From NCBI RefSeq assembly GCF_030128875.1, contig NZ_CP124620.1:3472001-3536000 (forward strand): a stretch of 64,000 nucleotides of DNA, read 5' to 3'. The translations under genes were made by a program, and so were the position numbers. Below the pieces are notes generated by a model. It saw only the letters and a list, made by a program, of their open reading frames with translations. It ran no database searches and had not been told where the DNA came from. Of the stretch, positions 43,930 through 52,710 are shown one piece after another (positions within the stretch are counted from its first letter, which is position 1; each line of letters starts with the position of its first letter). The DNA is from Stenotrophomonas sp. BIO128-Bstrain. GTDB lineage: Bacteria; Pseudomonadota; Gammaproteobacteria; Xanthomonadales; Xanthomonadaceae.

Positions 43930-44823
43930 TTACTGCAACCAGGGCAGCATCCAGTGGTCCACCATGAGGAAGGCGAACAGCGCCATCAGGTAGACGATGG
44001 AGTAGCCGAACATCTTCATCGAGAAGATCTCATCCGGCGGATTCAGCATGCGCCAGGCGTACCAGAGGAAGACCGCGTTGAGCACGATCGCACCGCCCAG
44101 GTAGAACACGCCGCTCATGCCGAACACGACCGGCAGGATGCTGACGATGGCCAGGGCGATCGAATAGACCATGATCGACTTGCGGGTGTACGCCACGCCA
44201 TGGGTCACCGGCAGCATCGGGATCTCCGCCTTGGCGTAATCCTCGCGACGGAAGATCGCCAGCGCCCAGAAGTGCGGTGGAGTCCAGATGAAGATGATCA
44301 GCACCAGCAGCGATGCGTAGGCCCAGTCCCACGGGCCCTGCATGCCGGTGATCGCGGCCCAGCCGAGCATCGGCGGGGTAGCGCCGGCAAGGCCACCGAT
44401 GACGATGTTCTGCGAGGTCGCGCGCTTGAGGTACACGGTGTAGATCACCGCGTACCCGATCAGCGAGGCAAAGGTCAGCACCGCGGTGATGACGTTGACC
44501 CAGACCACCAGGATCGTCATCGACAGCGCGATCAGCAGGCCGGCGAACACCAGCACCTGCCACGGCTTGACCTTGCCCACCACCAGTGGGCGCCACGAGG
44601 TGCGCGCCATCTGTGCATCGATGCGCGCGTCCAGCAGCTGGTTGATCGCCGCGGCGGCCGAGGCCGCCAGCCAGATGCCAAGGAAGCCGAGCGCGCCGTC
44701 CAGCGCCTGCTGCGCGGTCGGCAGCCCGGGGATGGCCAGGAACATGCCCACCAGCGCGGTGAACACGATCAGGGCGACGACCTTGGGCTTGGTCAGATCC
44801 CAGTACTGACGATAGCTGGCCAT
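43930..44823 (-). CDS. ctaB: Protoheme IX farnesyltransferase (heme O synthase)
   Basis: The 297-residue inner-membrane UbiA-family prenyltransferase makes heme O from heme B, the step before heme A. The prenyl-diphosphate motif appears as [19 protein letters not shown], and YTVYLKRAT is the second conserved loop. Start [15 protein letters not shown]. It lies four bases past the stop of ctaA and ends the cytochrome oxidase cluster. Confidence 0.94.
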   Translation of the reverse strand: MASYRQYWDLTKPKVVALIVFTALVGMFLAIPGLPTAQQALDGALGFLGIWLAASAAAAINQLLDARIDAQMARTSWRPLVVGKVKPWQVLVFAGLLIALSMTILVVWVNVITAVLTFASLIGYAVIYTVYLKRATSQNIVIGGLAGATPPMLGWAAITGMQGPWDWAYASLLVLIIFIWTPPHFWALAIFRREDYAKAEIPMLPVTHGVAYTRKSIMVYSIALAIVSILPVVFGMSGVFYLGGAIVLNAVFLWYAWRMLNPPDEIFSMKMFGYSIVYLMALFAFLMVDHWMLPWLQ

Positions 44824-44827
44824 GCCG

Positions 44828-46039
44828 TCAGCCCGCCTGCACGGCAGGGGAAGCAGCGCTGGCCTTGCCGCCCTCGGCATCCGGCGCGCGCAGGCGCGCC
44901 AGCAGCGTCACCAGCACGAACAGCAGCGCCACCGCGCCACCGCTGTGCGCGACGGCCACTTCCAGCGGCACCGCCAGCTTCACGTTGAGGATGCCCAGGG
45001 TGATCTGCAGCACCACCAGCAGGCCCAGTGCGCTCGCCCAGCCGCGCATGCTCGGCAGGCGGAACAGGCGCACCGAGAGCCACAGCAGGTACACGGCCAC
45101 CACGATCGCCATCATCCGGTGTGCCATCTGGATCGCGATGCGCGAGGCGCCATCCAGCACGCCCCCTTCGTAATCCACGCCGATGCCGCGCCACAGGGTG
45201 AAGCCTTCCTTGAAGTCATGCGGCGGCCACCACTGGCTGACGCAGCGCGGGAAGTTGTCCAGCGAGGCGCTGCCGCCACCGCAGGCGAGTGCGGCGTAGT
45301 TGGCACTGACCCAGCCGCCGAGGGCGATCTGCGCGACCAGCACGGCCACGCCGGCACGGATCAGCCATTTCAGCTTGGGCGCTTCGGCCAGGGTGATCGG
45401 CATGTGCGTGGCGCGCCACGCCATCCACACCAGCAGACCGAACATCAGCATGCCGCCAAGCAGATGGCCCATCACCACGATCGGCTTGAGCAGCCAGGTG
45501 ACCGTCCACATGCCGAGCAGCGCCTGGAAGATGACGACCGCCAGCGTCAGCAACGCGGCGCGGGCCAGGTCGATATTGGTCCAGCGCAACGCGGCGATCA
45601 GCAGGATCGCTTCGCCGATCAAGGCGATGATGCTCGCGGGAACATGCATGCCCATCATGTACAGCGGTATGCCGGTCGCCACCAGCACACAGGCGGTGAT
45701 GACCGCAGTGCTGCCCCAGCGACGGCGGCGCGTAGCCAGCAGCGCCAGGGTGAGGATCTCGATACCGAGTGCGCCGGCCAGGAAGCGGTGCACCTGTTCG
45801 CGCCACGCCTTGTGCGTTTCCAGCGGGCGAATCTTGGCGGCCTCGTGGCCGATCACTTCCTCGGCGTGCTGCGGCCAGGTGACACGGCCATAGCAGGTCG
45901 GCCAGTCCGGGCAGCTCAGGCCCGCATCGGACAAGCGCACGAACGAGCCGAACATGATCGTGCTGGCCGTCATGATCAGTGCAAACCACGCCAGACGGTG
46001 GAAATTGCGGTGCAGCACCGGGCGTGCGGAGAGGCTCAT
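44828..46039 (-). CDS. ctaA: Heme A synthase (CtaA/COX15)
   Basis: The 403-residue inner-membrane protein oxidises heme O to heme A. It shows the COX15 type signature [22 protein letters not shown] with the extracytoplasmic Cys pair, and eight hydrophobic segments with conserved His residues (for example [12 protein letters not shown] and [11 protein letters not shown]). It sits between the Sco-like gene and ctaB with tight spacing, so it belongs to the same operon. Confidence 0.94.
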   Translation of the reverse strand: MSLSARPVLHRNFHRLAWFALIMTASTIMFGSFVRLSDAGLSCPDWPTCYGRVTWPQHAEEVIGHEAAKIRPLETHKAWREQVHRFLAGALGIEILTLALLATRRRRWGSTAVITACVLVATGIPLYMMGMHVPASIIALIGEAILLIAALRWTNIDLARAALLTLAVVIFQALLGMWTVTWLLKPIVVMGHLLGGMLMFGLLVWMAWRATHMPITLAEAPKLKWLIRAGVAVLVAQIALGGWVSANYAALACGGGSASLDNFPRCVSQWWPPHDFKEGFTLWRGIGVDYEGGVLDGASRIAIQMAHRMMAIVVAVYLLWLSVRLFRLPSMRGWASALGLLVVLQITLGILNVKLAVPLEVAVAHSGGAVALLFVLVTLLARLRAPDAEGGKASAASPAVQAG

Positions 46040-46049
46040 CGAACAGAAC

Positions 46050-46634
46050 TCACTTCAGTTTCAGCAGCGTGGCCAGGTCTTTGCGCAGACCGGCCATATC
46101 GAATCCCGGCGCGTACCGCATGATCACGAAACCGTTGGGATCGATCACATACACAGGCGTGCCGGCGGCGTCATCCACGGCGGGCAAAGCGGCACGCAGG
46201 TCCGGTTGGGCGCGCAGCGCGCGCAGTGCGGGCATGCCCTGGACCTCGGCCGGCGGCGTGCCCAGCCACAGGATCTCGACATTATCCGCGTTATGGCCGA
46301 ACAGCTGCCACACCTTGCCCAATCCCTGCGACAAAGTGACGCACTCGCTGGTACAGCTGGCAGACGGGGCCACCAGGATCCGCCAGGTCCGTTGTTTGGG
46401 ATTCCACGGGTACGGCTGGCCGTCGGCCAGGGTCGGCGGCAGCGCGCGCAGGTCCGCCGGCGGCTGCAGCAGTTGCCCGGTATTGCGGTGCGCGGTGGGC
46501 TGCCAGCCGGAGAAGCGCAGCACGCCCGCCAACGCCATGGCGCCGAAGAACACGCCGAACAGGGCGATCAGGGTCCAGCGGCCGCGTGAACGGGACGGCA
46601 GCCGTGCCGGGGAAGTGGCATTCATGGGCGGCAT
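46050..46634 (-). CDS. Sco/SenC-like thioredoxin-fold cytochrome oxidase assembly protein
   Basis: The 194-residue protein has one N-terminal membrane anchor (WTLIALFGVFFGAMALAGVL) and a periplasmic thioredoxin-like domain. SASCTSECVTL holds a C-x3-C copper motif of Sco type, and GTPVYVIDPNGFVIMRYAPG is the conserved C-terminal strand. The usual downstream His of Sco1 is not evident, so it may be a thiol reductase for CuA rather than the copper donor. Located between SURF1 and ctaA. An ATG at 46625 is an alternative start. Confidence 0.8.
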   Translation of the reverse strand: MPPMNATSPARLPSRSRGRWTLIALFGVFFGAMALAGVLRFSGWQPTAHRNTGQLLQPPADLRALPPTLADGQPYPWNPKQRTWRILVAPSASCTSECVTLSQGLGKVWQLFGHNADNVEILWLGTPPAEVQGMPALRALRAQPDLRAALPAVDDAAGTPVYVIDPNGFVIMRYAPGFDMAGLRKDLATLLKLK

Positions 46635-46652
46635 TTTCTCATGTTGAGCCGG

Positions 46653-47387
46653 TCAGCGCCGGGAAGTGCCACGCCGGCGGCGATGGCGTCGGAATTCCAG
46701 GACCAGCGCGACCACCAGCACGGTCAACGCCAGCCCGAACCATTGCACGGCATAGCCCAGATGGCGACTGGGCGGCAGTGTGTTGGGCAGCAGCTCCAGA
46801 TCCCGCGCATATCCGCCTGCCAGCGCCGGATCCAACCGCAGCACGCGCGCGCCAAGGCTGCCCGGCGGCAACGACAGCGCGCGCGCCATCTCTTCCGGTG
46901 GCATCCGGCTGGCCAGCCATACGCCCGGCTGTGGCGCGGGCGACAGCGCCGGGCCCAGCGCCAGGCCGGTAGCCGGCGGCGGCGCCAGCAGGCCGCTGAG
47001 GGCCGTGGGGCCGCTATGCGGGGTGATCGGCGGGATCACACGATCCGGCGGCATCGGCAGCCAGCCCAGGTCGATCAGTACCCGTGCGCCGTCATCACTC
47101 TGGAACGGTTGGTAGACCTTGATCCCGGCCCGGCCATCGCGGGTCTGGTTGTCGAGCAGCAGCGTACCCGGCAGGAAGCGGCCGCGGTCCTCCACCCAGC
47201 GCAGCACCGGCGGTGCCGCCAACGCTTGGCGCAGGGTGAGTGACTGCGCACGCGCCGGCACCTGCTGGGCCAGCAGCGCCTCTTTTTCATGCATGCGCTG
47301 CAGTTGCCAGCGGCCGAGCTGGCAGAACGCGAGGATGACGAGTACCGCGGCGATCCAGCCGATCAGGCGTGTGTGCTTGCGCATCAT
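46653..47387 (-). CDS. SURF1 family cytochrome c oxidase assembly protein
   Basis: The 244-residue protein has two membrane helices at the ends (GWIAAVLVILAFCQLG and VQWFGLALTVLVVALVLEF) with a periplasmic domain between, the SURF1 layout. Characteristic stretches are LGRWQLQRMHEKEAL, LLDNQTRDGRAGIKVYQPF and HLGYAVQWFGLA. SURF1 helps insert heme A into subunit I. It is divergent from the DUF2909 gene. Confidence 0.92.
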   Translation of the reverse strand: MMRKHTRLIGWIAAVLVILAFCQLGRWQLQRMHEKEALLAQQVPARAQSLTLRQALAAPPVLRWVEDRGRFLPGTLLLDNQTRDGRAGIKVYQPFQSDDGARVLIDLGWLPMPPDRVIPPITPHSGPTALSGLLAPPPATGLALGPALSPAPQPGVWLASRMPPEEMARALSLPPGSLGARVLRLDPALAGGYARDLELLPNTLPPSRHLGYAVQWFGLALTVLVVALVLEFRRHRRRRGTSRR

Positions 47388-47444
47388 GACAACGCCGGCA
47401 AAACGCGGTGATATAGGCGCACCCGCCACGCCATCGAGCCGCGC

Positions 47445-47663
47445 ATGAATGATTCGTTGAAGACCCTGCTGGTAATCGCGTTTCTGATCGTCATCGTCTG
47501 GAATCTGGGCGCCGGGCTGTATTACCTGCTGGTCGATCGCGGCCAGACCAAGCGCACCGTCAATGCCCTAACCCGCCGCATCGCGGTGTCGGTGGCGCTG
47601 ATCGTGCTGGTGGTCATCGGCATCTACAGCGGTTGGATCAAGCCCCACGGCATCGGCGGCTGA
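47445..47663 (+). CDS. Twin-transmembrane protein (DUF2909)
   Basis: A 72-residue protein with two membrane helices (LLVIAFLIVIVWNLGAGLYYLL and IAVSVALIVLVVIGIYSG) joined by a short basic loop, matching DUF2909. It is often found among cytochrome oxidase assembly genes and is placed here between ctaE and SURF1, but on the opposite strand. Its role is unknown, though location suggests oxidase assembly. Confidence 0.88.
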   Translation: MNDSLKTLLVIAFLIVIVWNLGAGLYYLLVDRGQTKRTVNALTRRIAVSVALIVLVVIGIYSGWIKPHGIGG

Positions 47664-47703
47664 AGCCGCACCGGCGTCGATGCGGCAGGACGTCGCACCG
47701 ACG

Positions 47704-48579
47704 CTACAGCACGTAGACGAACAGGAACAGCATCAGCCACACCACGTCGACGAAGTGCCAGTACCACGCGGCGGCTTCGAAACCGAAATGGTTGTCGCGG
47801 GTGAAATGCCCCTTCGAGGAACGCAGCCACATCACGGCCAACATGATCGTGCCGAGCAGCACGTGCACGCCGTGGAAGCCGGTGAGCATGAAGAACGTCG
47901 AGCCGTAGATGCCCGAGCCCAACGTGAGATTGAGTTCCTTGTAGGCGTGGATGTACTCCTCCGCCTGCAGGGTGAGGAAGCCCAGGCCGAGCAGCACGGT
48001 GATGCCCAGCCAGACCAGCAGCTGGCGCCGATGCCCGGCCTTGAGCGCGTGGTGCGCGATGGTCAGGGTGACACCGGAGGTAAGCAGGATCAGCGTGTTG
48101 ATCAGCGGCAGGCCCCAGGCCGGAATGGTCTGGAAATGCCCGCCGATGGCCCCGGGGCCGTTGGTGGGCCACGCCGCCGAGTAGCCATCCCACAGCAGCT
48201 CGTTGGTCATCACGCCGTCGCCCGCGCCGCCCAGCCACGGCAGGCCCAGGTTGCGGGTATAGAACAGCGCGCCGAAAAATGCGCCGAAGAACATCACTTC
48301 CGAGAAGATGAACCACACCATTCCCATCCGGAACGAGCCGTCGACCTGGCGGTTGTAGCTGCCAGCCTGCGATTCGCGCACCACGTCGCTGAACCACCAG
48401 AACAGGGTCAGCACCAGCATCGCGATGCCCGCGTAGAAGGTCCACTTGCCCCAGCTGGAATCATTGAGCCAGCTGGCCACGCCGACCATGGTCACCATCA
48501 TCGCGATGGAACCGATGAACGGCCATTTGCTGTGCGTGGGCACGAAGTACACGTTCGCATCGGGGCTTTGCTGGGCCAT
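47704..48579 (-). CDS. ctaE: Cytochrome c oxidase subunit III
   Basis: The 291-residue inner-membrane subunit has seven hydrophobic segments and the typical FRMGMVWFIFSEVMFFGAFFG, LLINTLILLTSGVTLT and GFHGVHVLLGT followed by AAWYWHFVDVVWLMLFLFVY. It stabilises the aa3 oxidase core. It follows ctaG on the same strand after 20 bases. Confidence 0.96.
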   Translation of the reverse strand: MAQQSPDANVYFVPTHSKWPFIGSIAMMVTMVGVASWLNDSSWGKWTFYAGIAMLVLTLFWWFSDVVRESQAGSYNRQVDGSFRMGMVWFIFSEVMFFGAFFGALFYTRNLGLPWLGGAGDGVMTNELLWDGYSAAWPTNGPGAIGGHFQTIPAWGLPLINTLILLTSGVTLTIAHHALKAGHRRQLLVWLGITVLLGLGFLTLQAEEYIHAYKELNLTLGSGIYGSTFFMLTGFHGVHVLLGTIMLAVMWLRSSKGHFTRDNHFGFEAAAWYWHFVDVVWLMLFLFVYVL

Positions 48580-48599
48580 GGTCTTGGGTCCGGTCCGGA

Positions 48600-49190
48600 T
48601 CAGGGAGCTGCACGCGCGCCGGTCGGCAGGCTGGCCGGGGCCAACTGCGCGGACAAAGCGTCGTTCTTGTAGAAGGTGTAGGACAGGGTGATCGTGGTGA
48701 TGTTGGCCGGCAGGTCGGGATCGACGATGAAGCGCACCGGCATGTCGCGTTTCTCACCGGCCTGCAGCGTCTGCGCGGTGAAGCAGAAACACTCGGTCTT
48801 GCTGAAGTAGCCCGACGCCTTGGCCGGGGCCACCGACGGCACCGCGCTGCCGACCAGCGCGCGATCGCTGTCATTGCGCGCGTAATACAGCGCTTCGTTG
48901 AGCTCGCCGGGCACCACGTCCATCGTCAGCTGTTCGGGATGGAACGCCCACGGCAGCTTGGAATTCACACCGCCATCGAACTCCACCCGCACCGTGCGCT
49001 TGCCGGTGGCGGCCGCCGTACCCGCCGCCGCGCCCGGGCCACGTTCCAGGCGCACGCCGAACACCTTCTCGCAGGCGATGCGGTACAGCGGCACCAGCGA
49101 GAAGGTCAGCACGAACACCGCCAGGGCCACCCCGATCAGTCGGGGCAGGCCCGCATGACGTGCGGGCGGAGCCGGGCGCGGATCGCTCAT
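48600..49190 (-). CDS. ctaG: Cytochrome c oxidase assembly protein CtaG/Cox11
   Basis: The 196-residue protein has one membrane anchor ([19 protein letters not shown]) and a periplasmic copper-binding domain. The copper motif is [10 protein letters not shown], with the third Cys at IACEKVFG. It delivers copper to CuB of subunit I. The ATG at 49190 overlaps the stop of a 44-residue gene (ATGA). Confidence 0.94.
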   Translation of the reverse strand: MSDPRPAPPARHAGLPRLIGVALAVFVLTFSLVPLYRIACEKVFGVRLERGPGAAAGTAAATGKRTVRVEFDGGVNSKLPWAFHPEQLTMDVVPGELNEALYYARNDSDRALVGSAVPSVAPAKASGYFSKTECFCFTAQTLQAGEKRDMPVRFIVDPDLPANITTITLSYTFYKNDALSAQLAPASLPTGARAAP

Positions 49191-49321
49191 CGCCCGATCA
49201 CCCCGCTGAGGATGAAGCCGGCATAGACCATCACCGCGACGATGCCGACGGCCCACGCGGTGCGGTGCGCGCGGCGGCGTTGCAGGGCCTGCTCATCGGG
49301 GGTGCGGAGCGTACTGGTCAT
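49187..49321 (-). CDS. Small membrane protein in the oxidase operon, 44 aa
   Basis: A 44-codon gene, too short for most ORF finders, runs from ATG 49321 to TGA 49187. It has a hydrophilic Arg-rich N-terminus ([15 protein letters not shown]) and one membrane helix ([20 protein letters not shown]). Its stop overlaps the ctaG start by four bases, and it starts nine bases after the end of ctaD. Small proteins of this layout sit between ctaD and ctaG in many proteobacteria and are called cytochrome oxidase small assembly proteins. Confidence 0.8.
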   Translation of the reverse strand: MTSTLRTPDEQALQRRRAHRTAWAVGIVAVMVYAGFILSGVIGR

Positions 49322-49329
49322 GAGCGGCC

Positions 49330-50940
49330 TCAATGGGTGATGTCGTCATGCGCCAGGTCACCCGGACGGATGGTCGGCGGCGTGGTGAACGTATGCGCCG
49401 GTGCGGGCGACGGGATCGTCCACTCCAGGCCACGTGCGCCTTCCCAGCAGCGATCGGCGGCCTTCGCGCCGTGGCGCAGGGAGTGCCACAGGATCGCGGC
49501 CATCATGAAGGGCGTGACGAACATGCCGAACGCACCGATCGAACTGATCAGGTTCCAGTCGGCGAAGGCCACGCTGTAATCCGGAATACGCCGCGGCATG
49601 CCGGCCAGGCCGAGGAAGTGCTGCGGGAAGAACAGCAGGTTCACGAACACGATCGACCACCAGAAGTGCACCTTGGCCCAGGTTTCGCTGTACATGCGCC
49701 CGGTCCACTTGGGCCACCAGTAGTACACCGCGGCGATCAACCCGAACACCGCGCCGGTGACCAGCACGTAGTGGAAGTGCGCGACCACGAAATAGGTGTC
49801 GTGGTACTGGAAGTCGGCCACCACGATCGCCAGCATCAGGCCGGAGAAGCCACCGATGGTGAACAGGATGACGAAGGCCACCGCCCACAGCATTGGCGCT
49901 TCGAAAGTGAGCGAGCCACGCCACATCGTGCTGACCCAGTTGAACACCTTCACCCCGGTCGGGATGGAGATGAGCATCGTGGCGAACATGAAGTAGATTT
50001 CGCCGCCCAGCGGCATGCCCACGGTGAACATGTGGTGGGCCCATACGATGAAGGACAGGAAGGCGATCGCGGCGATCGCGTAGACCATGGCCTGGTAACC
50101 GAACAGCGGCTTGCGGCTGAAGGTGGGGATGATCTCGCTGACCACGCCGAACGCCGGCAGGATCATGATGTAGACCTCCGGGTGCCCGAAGAACCAGAAG
50201 ATGTGCTGGTACATCACCGGGTCACCGCCACCGGCGGCGTTGAAGAAGCTGGTGCCGAAGAACTTGTCGGTGAGCAGCATCGTCACCGCGCCGGCGAGCA
50301 CCGGCATCACCGCGATCAGCAGGAACGCGGTGATCAGCCAGGCCCAGCAGAAGATCGGCATCTTCAGCAGATCGATGCCGGGGGCGCGCATGTTGAGCAC
50401 GGTGGCGATGATGTTGATCGCGCCCATGATCGAGCTGATGCCGGCCACGTGGATGGCGAACACGCTGAAGGCGACGTTGTAGCCGCCCTGCAGCGACAGC
50501 GGCGGATACAACGTCCAGCCACCGGCCGGTGCGCCGCCGGGCAGGAACAGGGTCAGCAGCAGCAGGCTGAAGGCCACCGGCAGCAGCCAGAACGACCAGT
50601 TGTTCATGCGCGGCAGCGCCATGTCCGGCGCGCCGATCTGCAGCGGGATCATCCAGTTGGCCAGGCCGACGAAGGCCGGCATCACGCCACCGAAGATCAT
50701 CACCAGCGCATGCACGGTGGTCATCTGGTTGAAGAACTCGGGCTTGACGAACTGCAGGCCCGGTTGCGCCAGCTCAGCGCGGATGATCACGCTCATCGCC
50801 GCACCGATGATGAACATGATGAAGCTGAAAAGCAGGTAGAGCGTGCCGATGTCCTTGTGGTTGGTCGAGAAGAACCAACGCTCGAAGAACCCCTGCTGAT
50901 GCCCGTGATGCCCGTCGTGGTCAACTGCGGAATGCGCCAT
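49330..50940 (-). CDS. ctaD: Cytochrome c oxidase subunit I
   Basis: The 536-residue catalytic subunit has twelve membrane helices and all heme-copper ligands: MTTVHALVMIFGG (heme a His), WFFGHPEVYIM (CuB His and cross-linked Tyr), FIVWAHHMFTVG (CuB His pair) and VVAHFHYVLVTG (heme a and a3 His). The YHDTYFVV loop places it among A-type oxidases. It is translated just after ctaC. Confidence 0.97.
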   Translation of the reverse strand: MAHSAVDHDGHHGHQQGFFERWFFSTNHKDIGTLYLLFSFIMFIIGAAMSVIIRAELAQPGLQFVKPEFFNQMTTVHALVMIFGGVMPAFVGLANWMIPLQIGAPDMALPRMNNWSFWLLPVAFSLLLLTLFLPGGAPAGGWTLYPPLSLQGGYNVAFSVFAIHVAGISSIMGAINIIATVLNMRAPGIDLLKMPIFCWAWLITAFLLIAVMPVLAGAVTMLLTDKFFGTSFFNAAGGGDPVMYQHIFWFFGHPEVYIMILPAFGVVSEIIPTFSRKPLFGYQAMVYAIAAIAFLSFIVWAHHMFTVGMPLGGEIYFMFATMLISIPTGVKVFNWVSTMWRGSLTFEAPMLWAVAFVILFTIGGFSGLMLAIVVADFQYHDTYFVVAHFHYVLVTGAVFGLIAAVYYWWPKWTGRMYSETWAKVHFWWSIVFVNLLFFPQHFLGLAGMPRRIPDYSVAFADWNLISSIGAFGMFVTPFMMAAILWHSLRHGAKAADRCWEGARGLEWTIPSPAPAHTFTTPPTIRPGDLAHDDITH

Positions 50941-51004
50941 CGCAACTACACCTCACTGTATCCGGTGGTACCCGCATCCGCCGGCTGGCGGACGCGGCTC
51001 GATT

Positions 51005-51946
51005 TCAGGCGTTGCTGTCTGTTGCTGCCGCGGCCGGCTCGCTGGCCGGTGACGGAGTGGCCTCGGCCGGGACCGCCGGCGCCGGTGCCGGTGCCGGGGC
51101 AGCCTCCGGTGCAGGGGCCGGCGCAGGCTTCTTGGAGGCGAGCCATTTCTGGTAATCGTCCTTGGAGACCGCCTCGACCACGATCGGCATGAAGCCGTGA
51201 TCCTTGCCACACAGTTCGGCGCACTGACCGCGGTACACGCCGGGCTGCTCGATGTTGGTCCAGGCCTCGTTGATGAAGCCGGGAATCGCATCCTGCTTCC
51301 AGCCCAGCGCCGGCACCCACCATGCATGGATGACGTCGTCGGAGGTGATTACGAAGCGCACCTTGGTATCGACCGGCAGTACCAGGCGGTTGTCGACATC
51401 CAGCAGGTAATGCGGATGGCTGTCGCGGGTCGGCACCACGCCACTCTGGCGGACACGGTCGGACTCACGGTCCAGGCGGCTGGTGAAGCTGACGTTCTCG
51501 CCGAGGTATTCGTACTTCCACATCCACTGATATCCGGTGACCTTGACGGTCATTTCCGAATCGCGGGTGTCGTAGAACTTGATCAGATTGGCCGTGGCCG
51601 GCCAGGCCATCACCACCAGGATGATCACCGGGATCACGGTCCAGATGACCTCGGCCTTGGTGTTGTGGCTGAAGGTGGCGGCGACCGCGCCCTTGGATTT
51701 GCGGAACTTGAAGATCGCGTAGAACAGCGCGCCGAATACCAGCACCCCGATCACGGTACAGACCCACAGCGAAAACAGGTTGGACTCCCACGCCAACCGC
51801 GAGCTCTGGGTCACCCCCTTGCCCATGTTCAATTGCCACGGTTTGGGGTCGGCCGCCTGGGCCCACGCCATGGCCGGCGCCAGCAGCGCGGCCCCGCTCA
51901 ACACTGACTTCCCGAACGTCCTGCCCCACTTTCTGCATTGCTTCAT
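51005..51946 (-). CDS. ctaC: Cytochrome c oxidase subunit II
   Basis: The 313-residue subunit has a signal peptide (ALLAPAMAWAQA), two membrane helices and the periplasmic cupredoxin domain. The CuA site is intact (CAELCGKDHGFM with the earlier DVIHAWWVPALGWK). After about residue 255 it carries an extra Ala/Pro-rich tail of about 50 residues with no heme-binding CxxCH, so it is not a caa3-type fusion. First gene of the operon. Confidence 0.95.
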   Translation of the reverse strand: MKQCRKWGRTFGKSVLSGAALLAPAMAWAQAADPKPWQLNMGKGVTQSSRLAWESNLFSLWVCTVIGVLVFGALFYAIFKFRKSKGAVAATFSHNTKAEVIWTVIPVIILVVMAWPATANLIKFYDTRDSEMTVKVTGYQWMWKYEYLGENVSFTSRLDRESDRVRQSGVVPTRDSHPHYLLDVDNRLVLPVDTKVRFVITSDDVIHAWWVPALGWKQDAIPGFINEAWTNIEQPGVYRGQCAELCGKDHGFMPIVVEAVSKDDYQKWLASKKPAPAPAPEAAPAPAPAPAVPAEATPSPASEPAAAATDSNA

Positions 51947-51957
51947 TGCCTAGACCC

Positions 51958-52434
51958 TTAGCGTCGTCGGTTGCGGCCGTCAGTGGCCGCGAGCAAGCCT
52001 TCTAGTTTCTGAGCCAGTACCTGGCGTTCGGCCGGTGCGAGGAAGCTCCCCACGTCCACCTGCCTACCGCTGGATGCCAGCCGGACTCTGCGTTCGTCGG
52101 CGATCAGCCTCACCCAGTGCGGGTGGGCGCTGAACACCGGCGAATGCCCGGGTGCGGGAATCACTTCCACGCACGCCGGCACTACCCGGATCTCTTCCTG
52201 CCGTTCTCCACTGCGCCACACCGTGCGCAGCGCCACTGCCAGCAACACGCTGTACAGCAGAGCAAACACGGGGGCGAATACGTTGCCGGTGAACCAGCCC
52301 AGGCCGGCCGCCAGCCACATCACCCCCGCCAACACTGCAAACAACAGGACGAACTGCCGGGCATCGAGCGCCCGTGGGGGACGCAGCCGCAGTTGCGTCC
52401 CTGATCCGTCCGGAGCGATGAGCACCTCGATCAT
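51958..52434 (-). CDS. DUF2244 family membrane protein
   Basis: A 158-residue protein with two hydrophobic segments (QFVLLFAVLAGVMWLAAGLGWF and FALLYSVLLAVALRTVW) and a soluble C-terminal half containing WVRLIADERRVRLASSGRQVDVGSFL, the pattern of DUF2244. These genes commonly flank cytochrome oxidase operons; function unknown. It ends 11 bases before ctaC starts and may lead the transcript. Confidence 0.88.
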   Translation of the reverse strand: MIEVLIAPDGSGTQLRLRPPRALDARQFVLLFAVLAGVMWLAAGLGWFTGNVFAPVFALLYSVLLAVALRTVWRSGERQEEIRVVPACVEVIPAPGHSPVFSAHPHWVRLIADERRVRLASSGRQVDVGSFLAPAERQVLAQKLEGLLAATDGRNRRR

Positions 52435-52656
52435 GTCGCAACCGCGTTTTTCCTGCCGCGGGAAACGTCTCGATGGTAGCCCCGCTCTCCAGCGAGTAGC
52501 AAGGGTCCATTCACAGTTTCAGGAATGTTGCAACACAGCATCGGCTGCGGCGGCCGTTTTGACGAAATCGGCACAATAAATACCAGCCGGGTCGAATCCG
52601 CCGAATCCCCCTGTATGAAAGGCTATGCGCCGCATGGGCGCAGCCACGGAAAGCAC

Positions 52657-52683
52657 TTGACTCCCCCAAAAAACGATTAAAAT
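52657..52683 (+). promoter_or_regulatory. Possible putA promoter
   Basis: TTGACT (52657-52662) and TAAAAT (52678-52683) with a 15-base spacer sit in an unusually AT-rich patch (CCCCCAAAAAACGATTAAAA). The spacing is short, so the exact -10 is uncertain. Confidence 0.45.
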
Positions 52684-52710
52684 GGTCAAGTTCTCCACGA
52701 GCCGACCGGC

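Noticed and set aside
47445..47663. Misplaced or inverted fragment in the oxidase cluster
   Set aside because: The DUF2909 gene is intact and such twin-membrane genes commonly sit in oxidase clusters, so its orientation is not evidence of rearrangement.
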